Source: Syntrophobacteraceae bacterium
Lineage (GTDB): Bacteria > Desulfobacterota > Syntrophobacteria > Syntrophobacterales > Syntrophobacteraceae
NCBI GenBank assembly: GCA_031292215.1
Contig: JARLHO010000055.1
Span: 1-37,744 of the forward strand
DNA: 37,744 nt
Reading direction: 5' to 3'
The notes below the pieces were generated by a model. The model saw nothing but the letters and a program-made list of their open reading frames with translations. It had not been told where the DNA came from and ran no database searches. The position numbers were made by a program, and so were the translations under genes. Below, piece after piece: positions 8,597 to 17,952 of the stretch (the first letter of the stretch is position 1; each line of letters begins with the position of its first letter).

Positions 8597-9190
8597 TCAA
8601 TAGAGAAATTCGACGGTGTACCATCCTGTCTCGAAATCCCAAAGAGAGGCCCAAAAAAGGATGTATCGGAAAATGAGGGGTAACTCCACCTTGGAAAGCT
8701 CGGCTTTGACGTTTAGGTAATACGCCTGGTCTTTGCTAAGCCAGCAGGTCGGAATCACGGGAACTTTTCCCACCCTGCTCATCCATCTTTTTGCCTCGGA
8801 AAAGCTCTTGGTAACGAAGCACTCTTGCGGGACCTCCGGCAGATTTACCTGGAATTCGTTATTTAGCCGGTTGTACCGGATTGTATGCAAAAGGGTAAGA
8901 TCGGCGATTGTGGTGTTTAGCATGACCGCGGGTTTTTCAACAGAGACCAGGATCCTGAAGGTCGTTGGCACCCCATCGAGAATCGCCTCTTCCATCTCGG
9001 AGTTAAAGCAGTTTGAGAGCTCAAAGCTGACTCTTAGCTCCTTGCCGCTCTTATCGAGTCGAATATCTGAAATCTCGGCCGGGTTATCCGTTGCAAAGCA
9101 AACCGGAGGGCAGGCAGTAGCGACTGCCAGCAAAATAATCAGCAAGGATTTCCAGGTAAGCGAAAATTTCACAGCTTTTCCAAAATGCAT
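8597..9190 (-). CDS. DUF4390 secreted protein
   Basis: A 197-residue protein with an N-terminal signal peptide (hydrophobic SLLIILLAVATA, cleavage near CFA) and a body resembling the DUF4390 family: SDIRLDKSGKELRVSFELSN, a central RYNRLNNEF segment and a C-terminal FRYILFWASLWDFETGWY. Family function is unknown. It precedes ntrY with 8 bp between stop and start, and from memory this neighbourhood recurs in deltaproteobacteria, so it may act with the NtrY sensor in the cell envelope. The frame is open to 9352, but residues before the ATG at 9190 lack signal-peptide character. A GTG at 9172 with an upstream GGAAA is an alternative start. Confidence 0.7.
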   Translation of the reverse strand: MHFGKAVKFSLTWKSLLIILLAVATACPPVCFATDNPAEISDIRLDKSGKELRVSFELSNCFNSEMEEAILDGVPTTFRILVSVEKPAVMLNTTIADLTLLHTIRYNRLNNEFQVNLPEVPQECFVTKSFSEAKRWMSRVGKVPVIPTCWLSKDQAYYLNVKAELSKVELPLIFRYILFWASLWDFETGWYTVEFLY

Positions 9191-9396
9191 CGCGCCATCG
9201 CGCGATACAACCCCAAAGTGGGAATAGACCGGGCCAAGAGTTTTAGAGTCAGATTTTATCGAACCCCCCGTTCGAATACAAGCGAAATGACCGTAGAAGA
9301 TAATGCGTTGCCCGCCCCGAAGGCTTCGGGCCCCGAACTTCAAAGGCGCCAAGATAATTGCGATCGATTCTCATTTGCCATATATTCGATTGCAAA

Positions 9397-9426
9397 TTGA
9401 CAATCCCGAACGGAATGTTTTATAAG
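9397..9426 (+). promoter_or_regulatory. sigma-70-type promoter upstream of trxA
   Basis: TTGACA (9397-9402) is separated by 18 bp from TATAAG (9421-9426), a perfect -35 and a 5-of-6 -10. Transcription would start near 9433, giving a leader of about 70 bases before the trxA start at 9505. The 314 bp between the DUF4390 start and trxA otherwise show no gene. Confidence 0.55.
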
Positions 9427-9504
9427 GAGTGGCAATGCACAAGGGGAAAAGATTTCCGGCGAAAACGCTGGCCTAATCGCTACATTTACGAGAGGAGCAA
9501 GCTG

Positions 9505-9834
9505 ATGGCAGGCAACATTATGGAAGTCACAGACAGCAATTTCGATTCCGAGGTGCTTCAGTCCGATCTACCCGTTCTGGTGGATTTCTGGGCTCCCTGG
9601 TGCGGTCCCTGCCGCGCCATCGCTCCTGTTGTCGAAGACATTTCCAATGATTACGCTAAAAAACTTAAAGTTGTCAAATGCAACGTCGACGACAACCCCA
9701 AGGTGCCTGGTAAATACGGTATTCGAGCCATCCCCACTCTCATTATTTTTAAGAGCGGAAATGTAAGCGATCAGATCACCGGGGCGGTTGCCAAGACTCA
9801 AATTGCTGCGGCTATCGATAAGGTCGTCGGTTAG
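9505..9834 (+). CDS. trxA: thioredoxin
   Basis: A 109-residue cytoplasmic thioredoxin, the standard length. The active site WCGPC is at residues 32-36, preceded by PVLVDFWAP; the cis-proline segment [12 protein letters not shown] is present. It reduces protein disulfides using electrons from thioredoxin reductase; no reductase gene is in the window. The frame is open from 9358, but the ATG at 9505 has a GAGAGGAGC ribosome-binding site and gives the conventional N-terminus. A good promoter lies about 80 bp upstream. bamD follows after 91 bp. Confidence 0.95.
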   Translation: MAGNIMEVTDSNFDSEVLQSDLPVLVDFWAPWCGPCRAIAPVVEDISNDYAKKLKVVKCNVDDNPKVPGKYGIRAIPTLIIFKSGNVSDQITGAVAKTQIAAAIDKVVG

Positions 9835-9925
9835 GTATCGGTTTCTCACCGTCGGCGCAGGCGGTTGCCATTCTCTCCGCATGGAATGTAATCTTAGACC
9901 TCGAAAAAAGACGGCGGTCCATTTT

Positions 9926-10702
9926 ATGGCGTTTATCTGTGGTCGATCCAAGCCGGTTTTTCGTCCGCTGGCCCTCCTTTTGCTCCTCGTAGCCCTCGCG
10001 GGCCTTGGCGGATGTTCGGCGGTAAACCTGGAAAATATCAATTTTTCCAAGATATTTTCCAAGAAAGTATCGCCTACTGTCAATAAGAATGCCGAGCAGC
10101 TACTCGCCATGGGGATGGCGAATCTTAAGGAGCAAAACTTTGACAAGGCTGCCGAGGATTTTAAAAAGCTAAAAGAGAAATACCCGTACAGCAAGTACGC
10201 TACCCTTGCCGGTTTAAAGCTCGGGGACGCCTATTTTGGCGATCAAAAGTACGCAGAGGCGGCGCTTAGCTACAAGGAATTCGCGCGTCTTCATCCAAGC
10301 AACGAAAATGCTCCCTACGTCCTCTACCAGGCAGGGATGAGCCATTTTCTCCAGTTTTCGGCCGCAGACCGCGACCCCACCGAGACCGCGACGTCCATAA
10401 AGATTTTCAACACTGTCATCGACAATTACCCGGGAACCGAATACGCGGCCAAGGCCGCAAAACAACTGGTGGAATGCAAAAAAAGGCTGACCTGCCACTT
10501 GTTTGGCGTGGCCAAACAGTATTACCTAAGTGAAAATTACGCGGCCGCAAAGGCGCGACTGGATACGATAAAAAGGCACTACCCCGGGGAGAGCGCAGAA
10601 CTTGGCTACGGGCCAAGACTAGATGAGATGCTCGCAAAATGCGACAGGGAAGTGGCTAAGGGTCCCCCCAAACCCGACATCTGGTCGAGAATGGGGTTAT
10701 AA
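9926..10702 (+). CDS. bamD: outer membrane assembly lipoprotein BamD
   Basis: A 258-residue lipoprotein. It begins with a signal peptide (RPLALLLLLVALAG) ending in the lipobox LGGC, so Cys30 would be lipidated and the protein anchored to the inner face of the outer membrane. The rest is TPR-rich, with repeats such as FDKAAEDFKKLKEKYPYSKYA and YAEAALSYKEFARLHPSNENA, as in BamD/ComL/YfiO. With BamA it forms the essential part of the machine that inserts beta-barrel proteins. The frame is open from 9788, but earlier starts would put a basic, non-hydrophobic stretch before the signal. Its stop codon lies in the loop of a perfect 10-bp hairpin. Confidence 0.85.
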   Translation: MAFICGRSKPVFRPLALLLLLVALAGLGGCSAVNLENINFSKIFSKKVSPTVNKNAEQLLAMGMANLKEQNFDKAAEDFKKLKEKYPYSKYATLAGLKLGDAYFGDQKYAEAALSYKEFARLHPSNENAPYVLYQAGMSHFLQFSAADRDPTETATSIKIFNTVIDNYPGTEYAAKAAKQLVECKKRLTCHLFGVAKQYYLSENYAAAKARLDTIKRHYPGESAELGYGPRLDEMLAKCDREVAKGPPKPDIWSRMGL

Positions 10703-10715
10703 CAGCCCATTCTCG
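10686..10715 (+). terminator. hairpin spanning the bamD stop codon
   Basis: A perfect inverted repeat: CGAGAATGGG (10686-10695) and CCCATTCTCG (10706-10715) around a 10-base loop that contains the TAA stop. No T tract follows, so it may be an mRNA-stabilising or weak terminator structure rather than a classical intrinsic terminator. Confidence 0.4.
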
Positions 10716-11152
10716 TCATCTCGGGCGGCCGCTGCTCCATTTTCGCCCCCCCGGACCAGGCGCAGCGAAGACGAAAGAATCCGTTTCACCGGCCGCTCAT
10801 GCGGATGTGGGCAAACATAGTTTAAAAATCTTTGGCCGGGGTTGATTTTGTTGCCCCGGCAGCTAAAATTTACATCAGGTTCTTTCCGGATTCCGAGTGA
10901 AACTTGTTGACAAACGGCACTGCTTTCCTGCATGTTACTTTGGTCTAAAAAGGAGAGCGACCCTGCCTTTTTAACCCCGGATTGTTCTATTGGCAAAGAT
11001 TGAACAGATTGAACCGTTGGCTCGGCGGCCGCGGGTTTCCATTCCCCAACACCTGTATCTCATGCCCTCCGGAACCGTGTAACGCCTCTTAACCAGAAAG
11101 TACAATCATCTAGGTCCTTAAACAATAAAATATCTTTTTTGGAGAACAGCCC
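10716..11152 (+). promoter_or_regulatory. rho upstream region, no gene
   Basis: About 440 bp without a convincing coding frame. It contains a hairpin GCCGGGG (10835-10841) / CCCCGGC (10854-10860), a TTGACA at 10907-10912 with only weak -10 matches 18-19 bp downstream, a tandem AGATTGAAC pair (10998-11015), and an A/T-rich stretch ending in the GGAG ribosome-binding site at about 11141. Long leaders upstream of rho are known to mediate Rho autoregulation in other bacteria; that role here is inference. Confidence 0.35.
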
Positions 11153-12463
11153 ATGCCTGACGCATCCGTAAACTCTGCCGAGACCGTGCCCAACAGGGAC
11201 ACCAGGCGTAACGAAATGAACCTGGTCGAACTAAAAAACAAGAACATCCGAGAACTTGTGGCCATCGCCAAGGCTTATAACATCGATGGCGCAAGCTCGA
11301 TGCGAAAGCAGGAGTTGATATTTGCGCTCCTTCAGGCTCAGGCTGAAATGAACGGCCTTATCTACGGGGAAGGCGTGCTGGAGATTCTTCCGGACGGATT
11401 CGGATTTTTGCGAAGCCAGAACTACAATTATCTGCCCGGCCCAGACGACATCTACGTCTCGCCCTCCCAGATCCGCCGGTTCAACCTGCGGACCGGAGAC
11501 TCCATCTCCGGGCAGATACGGCCCCCCAAGGACAACGAACGCTACTTCGCCCTCCTAAAGGTCGAAGCCGTAACCTATGAAGACCCCGAAATTGCCCGCG
11601 ACAAGATCCTTTTCGACAACCTGACCCCTCTTTACCCGGATCGCAAGGTGAGGCTCGAGGCGGACCCCGACAATTTGTCCACCCGGGTGATGGATCTTTT
11701 GACCCCGATCGGCTGTGGCCAGCGCGGCCTTATCGTCGCCCAGCCCCGAACCGGCAAGACGATGCTTTTGCAAAACATCGCCAATGCCACCGCGGCCAAC
11801 CACAAGGACGCCTACCTGATCGTGCTGCTAATCGATGAACGGCCCGAAGAAGTAACCGATATGCAGCGAAACGTGCGGGCCGAGGTGGTGAGTTCGACTT
11901 TTGACGAGCCTCCTCAACGCCACGTGCAGGTTGCCGAAATGGTGATCGAAAAAGCCAAACGGCTCGTCGAGCACAAAAAGGATGTGGTAATTTTACTAGA
12001 CAGCATCACCCGGCTTGCCCGCGCCTATAACAGCGTGGTTCCACCCAGTGGCAAGATCCTTTCGGGCGGACTCGATTCCAATGCGCTCCACAGGCCCAAA
12101 CGGTTTTTCGGAGCGGCTCGAAATGTCGAACAGGGTGGCAGTCTGACAATTATTGCAACCGCCCTTATCGATACCGGAAGCCGCATGGACGAGGTGATCT
12201 TTGAAGAATTCAAAGGCACCGGCAACATGGAAATAGTCCTTGACCGCAAACTCGCCGACCGGCGCATCTTTCCGGCTATCGACATCAATAAATCCGGAAC
12301 CCGCAAGGAAGAGCTGCTGATCGCCCCCGAGGATCTAAACCGCATCTGGATTTTGCGAAAGCTGCTCTCCCCCCTTAATCCGATCGATGCCATGGAATTT
12401 TTGCTCGACAAAATGCATGGGACGAAAACCAACGCCGATTTTCTTGCTTCCATGAATAGATAA
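11153..12463 (+). CDS. rho: transcription termination factor Rho
   Basis: A 436-residue hexameric RNA helicase that terminates transcription of untranslated RNA. The N-terminal Rho helix-bundle ([19 protein letters not shown]) is followed by the cold-shock-like RNA-binding domain ([15 protein letters not shown]). The ATPase core has Walker A QPRTGKT, the Walker B segment [16 protein letters not shown] and the Q-loop/R-loop region [12 protein letters not shown]. The start at 11153 has a GGAGA ribosome-binding site and adds 21 residues before the usual MNL start at 11216, which is an alternative. rpmE follows after 72 bp. Confidence 0.95.
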   Translation: MPDASVNSAETVPNRDTRRNEMNLVELKNKNIRELVAIAKAYNIDGASSMRKQELIFALLQAQAEMNGLIYGEGVLEILPDGFGFLRSQNYNYLPGPDDIYVSPSQIRRFNLRTGDSISGQIRPPKDNERYFALLKVEAVTYEDPEIARDKILFDNLTPLYPDRKVRLEADPDNLSTRVMDLLTPIGCGQRGLIVAQPRTGKTMLLQNIANATAANHKDAYLIVLLIDERPEEVTDMQRNVRAEVVSSTFDEPPQRHVQVAEMVIEKAKRLVEHKKDVVILLDSITRLARAYNSVVPPSGKILSGGLDSNALHRPKRFFGAARNVEQGGSLTIIATALIDTGSRMDEVIFEEFKGTGNMEIVLDRKLADRRIFPAIDINKSGTRKEELLIAPEDLNRIWILRKLLSPLNPIDAMEFLLDKMHGTKTNADFLASMNR

Positions 12464-12496
12464 AATAAAGTATGATATCTGTTTTGGTAATCGTTT

Positions 12497-12517
12497 GGAG
12501 CGTGGCTCCGTTATTTT
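12497..12517 (+). terminator. short terminator-like hairpin between rho and rpmE
   Basis: Stem GGAGC (12497-12501) and GCTCC (12505-12509), loop GTG, followed by a T-rich GTTATTTT. The stem is only five base pairs, so it is probably partial or attenuating, allowing read-through into rpmE. Confidence 0.35.
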
Positions 12518-12535
12518 CAGGGAAGGGAAAGTTCG

Positions 12536-12757
12536 ATGAAGGAAAACATTCACCCCCAGTACCACGAAACCGTAATTAAATGCGCGTGCGGAAATGAAAT
12601 CACCACCGGATCGACTAAAAAGGAAATCCGTGTGGAAATTTGCTCCAAGTGCCATCCCTTCTACACCGGGAAGCAGAAGCTGGTCGATTCGGCCGGACGC
12701 ATCGAGAGATTCCGCCGCAAGTACGAAAAGTTCCAAAAGCCCGAGGAAAAGGCATAG
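12536..12757 (+). CDS. rpmE: 50S ribosomal protein L31 (zinc type)
   Basis: A 73-residue L31, the usual size. Four cysteines for zinc are present: CAC near residues 16-18 and CSKC near 37-40, followed by the family signature HPFYTG. The zinc-binding (C+) form can serve as a zinc store and is often replaced by a cysteine-free paralogue under zinc limitation. It sits between rho and prfA, a common arrangement. A purine-rich GGGAAGGGAAAG ribosome-binding site precedes the ATG. The gap to prfA (131 bp) shows no gene. Confidence 0.95.
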   Translation: MKENIHPQYHETVIKCACGNEITTGSTKKEIRVEICSKCHPFYTGKQKLVDSAGRIERFRRKYEKFQKPEEKA

Positions 12758-12888
12758 GCGCTGGTTTTTACGCCTTTTCGGCCTGCGGGCGGGGCGCGCG
12801 AAGCCAACGGGCTCTACCCCGGCAGTTTTGATTCCAGTTATCACTCAGGTTCCAGCTAAAAAGTCTGGTTTCTAGGCAGGCCAAAAAG

Positions 12889-13956
12889 ATGTTCAACAGG
12901 CTGGAAAGCGTAGTCGAAAAATTTAAAAAGCTCGAAGAGGAGCTCGGAAACCCGGGACTTCTAACCAATCAAAAAGAGTATCAACAGGTTGCAAAAGAGC
13001 GCGCAGAAATTGCGCCTGTTGTGGATAAGTTTACCCATTACAAGAAGTTACAAGAAGATCTGCTCGAAAACCAGACCCTTTTTGAATCCGAAGCCGATTC
13101 GGACATGCGCGAACTCATCCGCGAGGAGATTGCCGGGCTAAAGAATCGACTCGAGGCCGCCGAACAGGAGCTAAAGCTCATGTTGGCGCCAAAGGATCCC
13201 AATGATGACAGAAACGTCATTTTGGAAATCCGCGCCGGCACCGGAGGCGAGGAGGCAGCCCTTTTTGTCGCGGACCTTTTTCGCATGTATTCGCGCTATG
13301 CCGAGACGCGAAAATGGAAGGTCGAAGTCCTTAGCTCTAACCCGACGGGCATTGGAGGGTTTCGGGAAATAATTGCTTCGGTAAACGGCAAGGCCGCCTA
13401 CAGCAGGCTAAAATTTGAGCGGGGCGTCCACCGGGTGCAGCGCATCCCGGTTACCGAGAGTCAGGGCAGGATTCACACCTCGGCGGTAACCGTGGCCGTT
13501 TTGCCCGAGGCAGAAGAAGTCGATGTGTTCATCGACCCCGGAGATATCCGCGTCGATGTATTTCGCTCGTCTGGCCCGGGCGGGCAAAGCGTCAATACGA
13601 CAGATTCCGCGGTGCGTATAACCCACATTCCCTCCGGACTGGTCGTAATCTGCCAGGACGAAAAATCCCAGCACAAAAACAAGGCCAAGGCGCTAAAGGT
13701 TTTGCGAGCCCGCCTGCTTGATTCCGTCCAGCGCGAACACGATGCAAAAATAGCCAAAGACAGAAAAAGCCAGGTGGGCACAGGAGACCGCAGCGAAAGA
13801 ATCCGGACCTACAATTTCCCTCAAAATCGCGTATCCGACCACCGCATAAACCTCACCATCTACAAACTCGATGTCATTTTGACCGGAACGATCGACGAGC
13901 TCATCGACCCGCTAAACACCTTTTTCCAGTCCGAAGCGCTAAAGGGCGCCGAGTAG
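12889..13956 (+). CDS. prfA: peptide chain release factor 1
   Basis: A 355-residue class I release factor. The catalytic GGQ is at residues 231-233 within SGPGGQSVN. The stop-codon-recognition tripeptide is PVT in [15 protein letters not shown], the PxT form of RF1 (UAA/UAG) rather than the SPF of RF2. The N-terminal coiled domain 1 is full length. In many bacteria the GGQ methyltransferase gene prmC follows directly; here the next gene is pyrG. The ATG at 12889 gives the typical [12 protein letters not shown] start. Confidence 0.95.
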   Translation: MFNRLESVVEKFKKLEEELGNPGLLTNQKEYQQVAKERAEIAPVVDKFTHYKKLQEDLLENQTLFESEADSDMRELIREEIAGLKNRLEAAEQELKLMLAPKDPNDDRNVILEIRAGTGGEEAALFVADLFRMYSRYAETRKWKVEVLSSNPTGIGGFREIIASVNGKAAYSRLKFERGVHRVQRIPVTESQGRIHTSAVTVAVLPEAEEVDVFIDPGDIRVDVFRSSGPGGQSVNTTDSAVRITHIPSGLVVICQDEKSQHKNKAKALKVLRARLLDSVQREHDAKIAKDRKSQVGTGDRSERIRTYNFPQNRVSDHRINLTIYKLDVILTGTIDELIDPLNTFFQSEALKGAE

Positions 13957-13962
13957 GCGCCC
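13944..13962 (+). terminator. GC-rich hairpin over the prfA stop codon
   Basis: GGGCGCC (13944-13950), loop GAGTA, GGCGCCC (13956-13962). The stop codon lies between the arms. Only a short TTT occurs downstream (about 13970), so intrinsic termination is uncertain. The remaining sequence to 14158 shows no gene. Confidence 0.35.
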
Positions 13963-14158
13963 CCTGCCCTTTACCTCGCCCGCTCTTACTGTCATGCTTA
14001 GAGGCAAAATCGTCCTTGCCATCTAGTCGGCAGGGCGAAAATAAAGTTGCAATATCTCACCGGGGCGTTTTTTACGTTTTCCCACTTTTTTTGATGGCGT
14101 TACCCGGTTCGCGCACGAAATCGGATACATTTCAATGAGATGAAAAGACGGGTCGCAA

Positions 14159-14186
14159 TTGACTTTACAATCTCTTTTGGTATACT
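14159..14186 (+). promoter_or_regulatory. sigma-70-type promoter for pyrG
   Basis: TTGACT (14159-14164), a 16-bp spacer and TATACT (14181-14186). The predicted transcription start near 14193 lies about 50 bp upstream of the TTG start at 14243. This argues against coding assignments that begin pyrG at 14159, since that would translate the promoter. Confidence 0.6.
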
Positions 14187-14242
14187 GGCCAGGATTTACT
14201 TATCAGATTCCATGGAAAGAATTCTCGGGAAGGGATGATTTT

Positions 14243-15916
14243 TTGCGCCAGACCAAATTCATATTCATTACGGGCGGGGTTTTGTCCTCGCTTGGAAAGG
14301 GTCTTGCCGCCGCCTCCATCGGAGCTTTGATGGAGAGCCGGGGCCTTCGCGTTTCCCTTATGAAGCTCGATCCCTACATCAATGTCGACCCCGGGACGAT
14401 GAATCCTTTCCAGCACGGGGAGGTTTTCGTAACCGACGACGGGGCGGAAACCGATCTGGATCTCGGCCACTATGAAAGATTTACCCATGCCCAACTGGGC
14501 AAGAAAAACAATTATACCTCGGGATCTATCTACTACTCGGTCATAATGAAGGAAAGACGCGGGGAGTATCTGGGGGGGACAGTGCAGGTCATTCCCCATA
14601 TTACCGACGAAATCAAGGCCTGTATCCGCGGGGCGGCCGACCACGTGGACATCGTGATCGTCGAAATCGGCGGCACGGTGGGAGACATTGAGAGCCTGCC
14701 GTTTCTGGAGGCGATCCGTCAGTTTCGAAACGATGCGGGAAAAGATAACGCCGTATACATCCATGTGACCCTGGTGCCCTACCTTGCGACATCTGGCGAG
14801 GTGAAAACGAAACCGACCCAGCACAGCGTAAAGGAGCTGCGAAGCATCGGCATCCAGCCCGATATCTTGCTTTGCAGGACCGAGCAACTGCTCTCGGCCG
14901 AGATTAAAGCCAAAATAGCCCACTTTTGCAACGTGGAATCCGATGGTGTCATAACGGCCAAAGACGTTGACTGCATCTACGAGGTGCCCCTGCAGTTTCG
15001 CCAGGAAGGCCTCGATGAGAAACTCGTAAAGCTTCTAAATATCTGGACGAGGGCGCCCCTTTTAGAGGATTGGCAAAAGCTCGTCGATGCGATGAAAAAT
15101 CCCCTCTTCGACGTGCGAATCGCCATTGTTGGAAAATACATCGACCTAAAGGAGTCCTATAAGAGCCTGAATGAAGCTCTCATGCACGGGGCCGCGGCCC
15201 ACCGCATACGACTGCAGCTCGATTACGTCGATTCCGAGGACGTGGAAAAAGACGGCGGAGAGGCGCTAATCGAGGGCGCAGACGGGATCCTTGTGCCGGG
15301 AGGCTTCGGTCAGCGAGGCATCGAGGGCAAAATCAAGGCCATTCGCTATGCCCGCGAGAGCCGGATCCCTTTTTTGGGCATCTGCCTGGGCATGCAGCTT
15401 GCCACCGTTGAGTTTTCCCGAAATGTCGCAGGCCTTGAAAACGCCCACAGCATGGAATTTGACAAGCACACCCCCCACCCCGTCATATACCTTATGCGGG
15501 AATGGTTCGATTATAAGAGCAACGCGATTATCCGGCGAACCGAGGAATCCGACTACGGGGGCACGATGCGGCTTGGCGCCTACCCGTGTGTTTTGGAGGC
15601 CGGCAGCTTCGCCGCCGCGGCCTACCAGGAGGTCGAGATTTCCGAAAGGCACCGCCATCGCTACGAATTCAACAATGAGTACCGAGAGGTTCTGGCCAGA
15701 AACGGGTTGCATTTCACCGGGCTTTCCCCGGACAAAAACCTCGTGGAGGTAATAGAGCTTGCCGACCACCCCTGGTTTGTCGGCTGCCAGTTCCATCCGG
15801 AATTTAAGTCGCGCCCGATGGAGCCCCATCCACTCTTTAAGGCTTTCACGGGCAAGGCGCTCGAAGAAGCGCGGCGAAAAGACCCCGAGTCTTTCGCCAG
15901 GAAATGTCGGGGTTAA
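14243..15916 (+). CDS. pyrG: CTP synthase
   Basis: A 557-residue enzyme converting UTP, ATP and glutamine to CTP. The N-terminal synthetase domain starts [17 protein letters not shown] (P-loop-like nucleotide-binding motif) and includes [39 protein letters not shown]. The C-terminal glutamine amidotransferase domain has the nucleophile in FLGICLGMQ and the His-Glu pair in [11 protein letters not shown]. The frame is open from 14159, but those 28 codons overlap a strong promoter. The TTG at 14243 has AAGGG upstream and gives the N-terminus expected for the family. kdsA begins 3 bp after the stop, so the two are co-transcribed. Confidence 0.92.
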   Translation: MRQTKFIFITGGVLSSLGKGLAAASIGALMESRGLRVSLMKLDPYINVDPGTMNPFQHGEVFVTDDGAETDLDLGHYERFTHAQLGKKNNYTSGSIYYSVIMKERRGEYLGGTVQVIPHITDEIKACIRGAADHVDIVIVEIGGTVGDIESLPFLEAIRQFRNDAGKDNAVYIHVTLVPYLATSGEVKTKPTQHSVKELRSIGIQPDILLCRTEQLLSAEIKAKIAHFCNVESDGVITAKDVDCIYEVPLQFRQEGLDEKLVKLLNIWTRAPLLEDWQKLVDAMKNPLFDVRIAIVGKYIDLKESYKSLNEALMHGAAAHRIRLQLDYVDSEDVEKDGGEALIEGADGILVPGGFGQRGIEGKIKAIRYARESRIPFLGICLGMQLATVEFSRNVAGLENAHSMEFDKHTPHPVIYLMREWFDYKSNAIIRRTEESDYGGTMRLGAYPCVLEAGSFAAAAYQEVEISERHRHRYEFNNEYREVLARNGLHFTGLSPDKNLVEVIELADHPWFVGCQFHPEFKSRPMEPHPLFKAFTGKALEEARRKDPESFARKCRG

Positions 15917-15919
15917 GCG

Positions 15920-16744
15920 GTGAGCTTTCAAGTCCTTGGCCAGGAGATCGGACGCCGCCGCCTGTTTGTAATCGCCGGCCCCTGCGTGATCGAAAGCGAG
16001 CAAATCGTCTTTGAGGTGGCCCGCTTTCTAAAAGATCTCTGCGCCCGGCTGCGGATTCCCTTTATCTTCAAGAGTTCCTACGATAAGGCCAACCGTACAT
16101 CCCTTGGGTCTTTCCGGGGCCCTGGTCTCGAAGAAGGGCTCGCAGTTCTGGCTGCTCTTAGGGATAAGTACCAGATCCCCGTTCTTACCGATATCCACAG
16201 CGCCGCGGAGGCCGAACCGGTTTCTCGCGTCGTGGACATCCTCCAGATACCCGCTTTTCTAGCCCGGCAAACCGATCTTTTGCTAGCCGCGGCAAAAACG
16301 GGCAAGCCCGTAAATGTAAAAAAACCCCAATTCCTTTCCCCGCGCGACATGGCCCACGTGATTGAAAAAATCAGCCGGACCGGAAACGAGCGGATTCTTC
16401 TCACCGAACGGGGCGCCCAGTTTGGCTACAATAATCTCGTGGTGGACATGCGCGCGATCGCCATTATGTCCGATTTTGGCTACCCGGTGGTCTTTGACGC
16501 AACCCATAGCGTTCAGCTTCCGGGCGCAATGGGGGCGAGCTCGGGCGGCGAGAGGCGATTTGTCCCACCCCTTGCCCGGGCAGCGGTTGCGGCCGGCGCC
16601 CACGGCGTCTTCATCGAAACTCACCCCGATCCCGACAAGGCCCTTTGCGACGGCCCCAATTCCCTGCCACTCGAAGATACCGCCAGGCTGATCGAAGAGC
16701 TGGCGCAAATTTTTGAAATTGTAAGAGACCCCAATGCAACCTGA
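15920..16744 (+). CDS. kdsA: 3-deoxy-8-phosphooctulonate synthase (Kdo-8-P synthase)
   Basis: A 274-residue enzyme that condenses arabinose-5-phosphate with phosphoenolpyruvate to form Kdo-8-phosphate, the first committed step to the LPS inner-core sugar Kdo. Family motifs include FVIAGPCVIESE, FKSSYDKANRTS, PVLTDIHS, KPVNVKKPQF and a C-terminal FIETHPDPDKALCDGPN. The start is GTG at 15920. It follows pyrG by 3 bp and overlaps kdsC by 11 bp, a gene order that links CTP supply, Kdo synthesis and dephosphorylation. Confidence 0.95.
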   Translation: MSFQVLGQEIGRRRLFVIAGPCVIESEQIVFEVARFLKDLCARLRIPFIFKSSYDKANRTSLGSFRGPGLEEGLAVLAALRDKYQIPVLTDIHSAAEAEPVSRVVDILQIPAFLARQTDLLLAAAKTGKPVNVKKPQFLSPRDMAHVIEKISRTGNERILLTERGAQFGYNNLVVDMRAIAIMSDFGYPVVFDATHSVQLPGAMGASSGGERRFVPPLARAAVAAGAHGVFIETHPDPDKALCDGPNSLPLEDTARLIEELAQIFEIVRDPNAT

Positions 16745-17330
16745 TCGCCCGAACGCGCTACCCTCTTTTCGCGTCGAGGGGATTTCCGAAGACCTTAAAA
16801 ACCGCATCCGCAAGGTCCGGATGATGATCTTCGATGTGGACGGGGTCCTTACCACCGGCAAGATCATCTATCGAGACGAGGGCTCGGAGCTAAAGGAGTT
16901 CGACGCCCGGGACGGACACGGCATAAAGATGCTCCAGCGCGCGGGGATCGAGGTGGCCCTTATTTCCGGGCGGGCCTGCAAGGCAGTCGAGCATCGCGCT
17001 AAAGACCTTGGGATCTCGCGGCTCTACCAGGGCTTTAAGGTAAAAAGCGAGCCGTATGGAGAGCTTTTGGCAAGTGCCGGGCTTAAAACCTGTCAAACCG
17101 GCTTTATGGGAGACGATCTCATAGACATCCCGATTATGCGTCGCGTGGGATTTTCGGTTGCCGTCCCCGACGGCTCGGACCACATCTTCCCTTTTGCCCA
17201 CTACATCACCCGGGCCCAAGGCGGCCGCGGCGCAGCAAGGGAGATCTGTGAAATGATACTCCAGGTCCAGGGGCTTTGGGAAAAATCAATGGAGCGCTAC
17301 TTGTTAGATCCCCCGGAGCCCTCGGTTTAG
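16734..17330 (+). CDS. kdsC: Kdo-8-phosphate phosphatase (HAD family)
   Basis: A 198-residue HAD hydrolase without a cap domain. Motif I is FDVDGVLT with nucleophile Asp34 and acid/base Asp36, motif II is ALISGR, motif III includes the lysine region GFKVKSEP, and motif IV is MGDDLIDIP. These match KdsC, which releases phosphate from Kdo-8-P before CMP activation. It overlaps the end of kdsA by 11 bp. A convergent Uma2-family gene begins 52 bp beyond its stop, interrupting the common kdsC-lptC continuity. Confidence 0.92.
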   Translation: MQPDRPNALPSFRVEGISEDLKNRIRKVRMMIFDVDGVLTTGKIIYRDEGSELKEFDARDGHGIKMLQRAGIEVALISGRACKAVEHRAKDLGISRLYQGFKVKSEPYGELLASAGLKTCQTGFMGDDLIDIPIMRRVGFSVAVPDGSDHIFPFAHYITRAQGGRGAAREICEMILQVQGLWEKSMERYLLDPPEPSV

Positions 17331-17382
17331 CGCAACAGAAAAAGGTCCGGGATTGCATGTGTCCGATCGATATTTGGCAAAT

Positions 17383-17874
17383 CTATCGGGCGATGTCGAT
17401 CTCGATATGACCGGGAAATTCCCCGAAGAGCTCGCTTCTTTTCAGTTCCCCGCAAGGATTAAAGAAACGCATATTGCCATCCTCGTCGCAAAGCCAGAAC
17501 TCTTTAGCGCCCTTCTCAAAATAGAGAAGCCTTTTTTCCTCCAGCTCGGCAGCGCTATTGGATGGAGACTCTATTTCCACGACAATTTCCGGGGATTGGG
17601 GAAGCGCCAACTTCCTGATCCCGTGCGTTTCAAGAAACGCTCGGCTTCTCCAGGCAACGTCGGCGACCCTAACGCCTTTGGAAGTTTCAACGGGGCATTC
17701 AGTGGATGGTATGCCCCCTTCTCCATGACGGTCGAACCATCCATAGATGCGTCCCTGATATAATCCATGCAGGTCGGAGGCCGGAGCCATCATAATCTTT
17801 CCCCATTCGTTGGTTTCGATCTTAAAGGGCAGATCTTTTAGGCTTGGATGCTCGACCACTTCTCGCCATTCCAT
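17383..17874 (-). CDS. Uma2-family (DUF820) PD-(D/E)XK nuclease-like protein
   Basis: A 163-residue protein resembling Uma2/DUF820: an ADVAWRSRAF strand, PEIVVEIESPSN with the acidic active-site residue, EKRLLYFEKGAKEFWLCDEDG with the lysine, and a short C-terminal strand pair. Members have a restriction-endonuclease-like fold, and their biological role is largely undefined. They are abundant in cyanobacteria and often spread as scattered paralogues. The frame is open to 17982, but the ATG at 17874 has an excellent AAAGGAG site and gives the normal N-terminus. It is antisense to the LPS genes on both sides, suggesting insertion by transfer. A plausible promoter lies at 17953-17981. Confidence 0.8.
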   Translation of the reverse strand: MEWREVVEHPSLKDLPFKIETNEWGKIMMAPASDLHGLYQGRIYGWFDRHGEGGIPSTECPVETSKGVRVADVAWRSRAFLETHGIRKLALPQSPEIVVEIESPSNSAAELEEKRLLYFEKGAKEFWLCDEDGNMRFFNPCGELKRSELFGEFPGHIEIDIAR

Positions 17875-17952
17875 AGGTGTCTCCTTTCCAAAGGCGCCTG
17901 GTGACAAAAGGTTCCTGATCCTCGCACGGCCCACTTCCAGGCAACTATAACC

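Noticed and set aside
9435-9476. 13-codon leader peptide upstream of trxA with an AAGGAG site
   Set aside because: The AAGGAG overlaps the predicted -10 element, so it would not be in the transcript from that promoter; too short to support.
14165-14923. Minus-strand ORF of 252 residues
   Set aside because: Antisense shadow of pyrG with no recognisable motifs.
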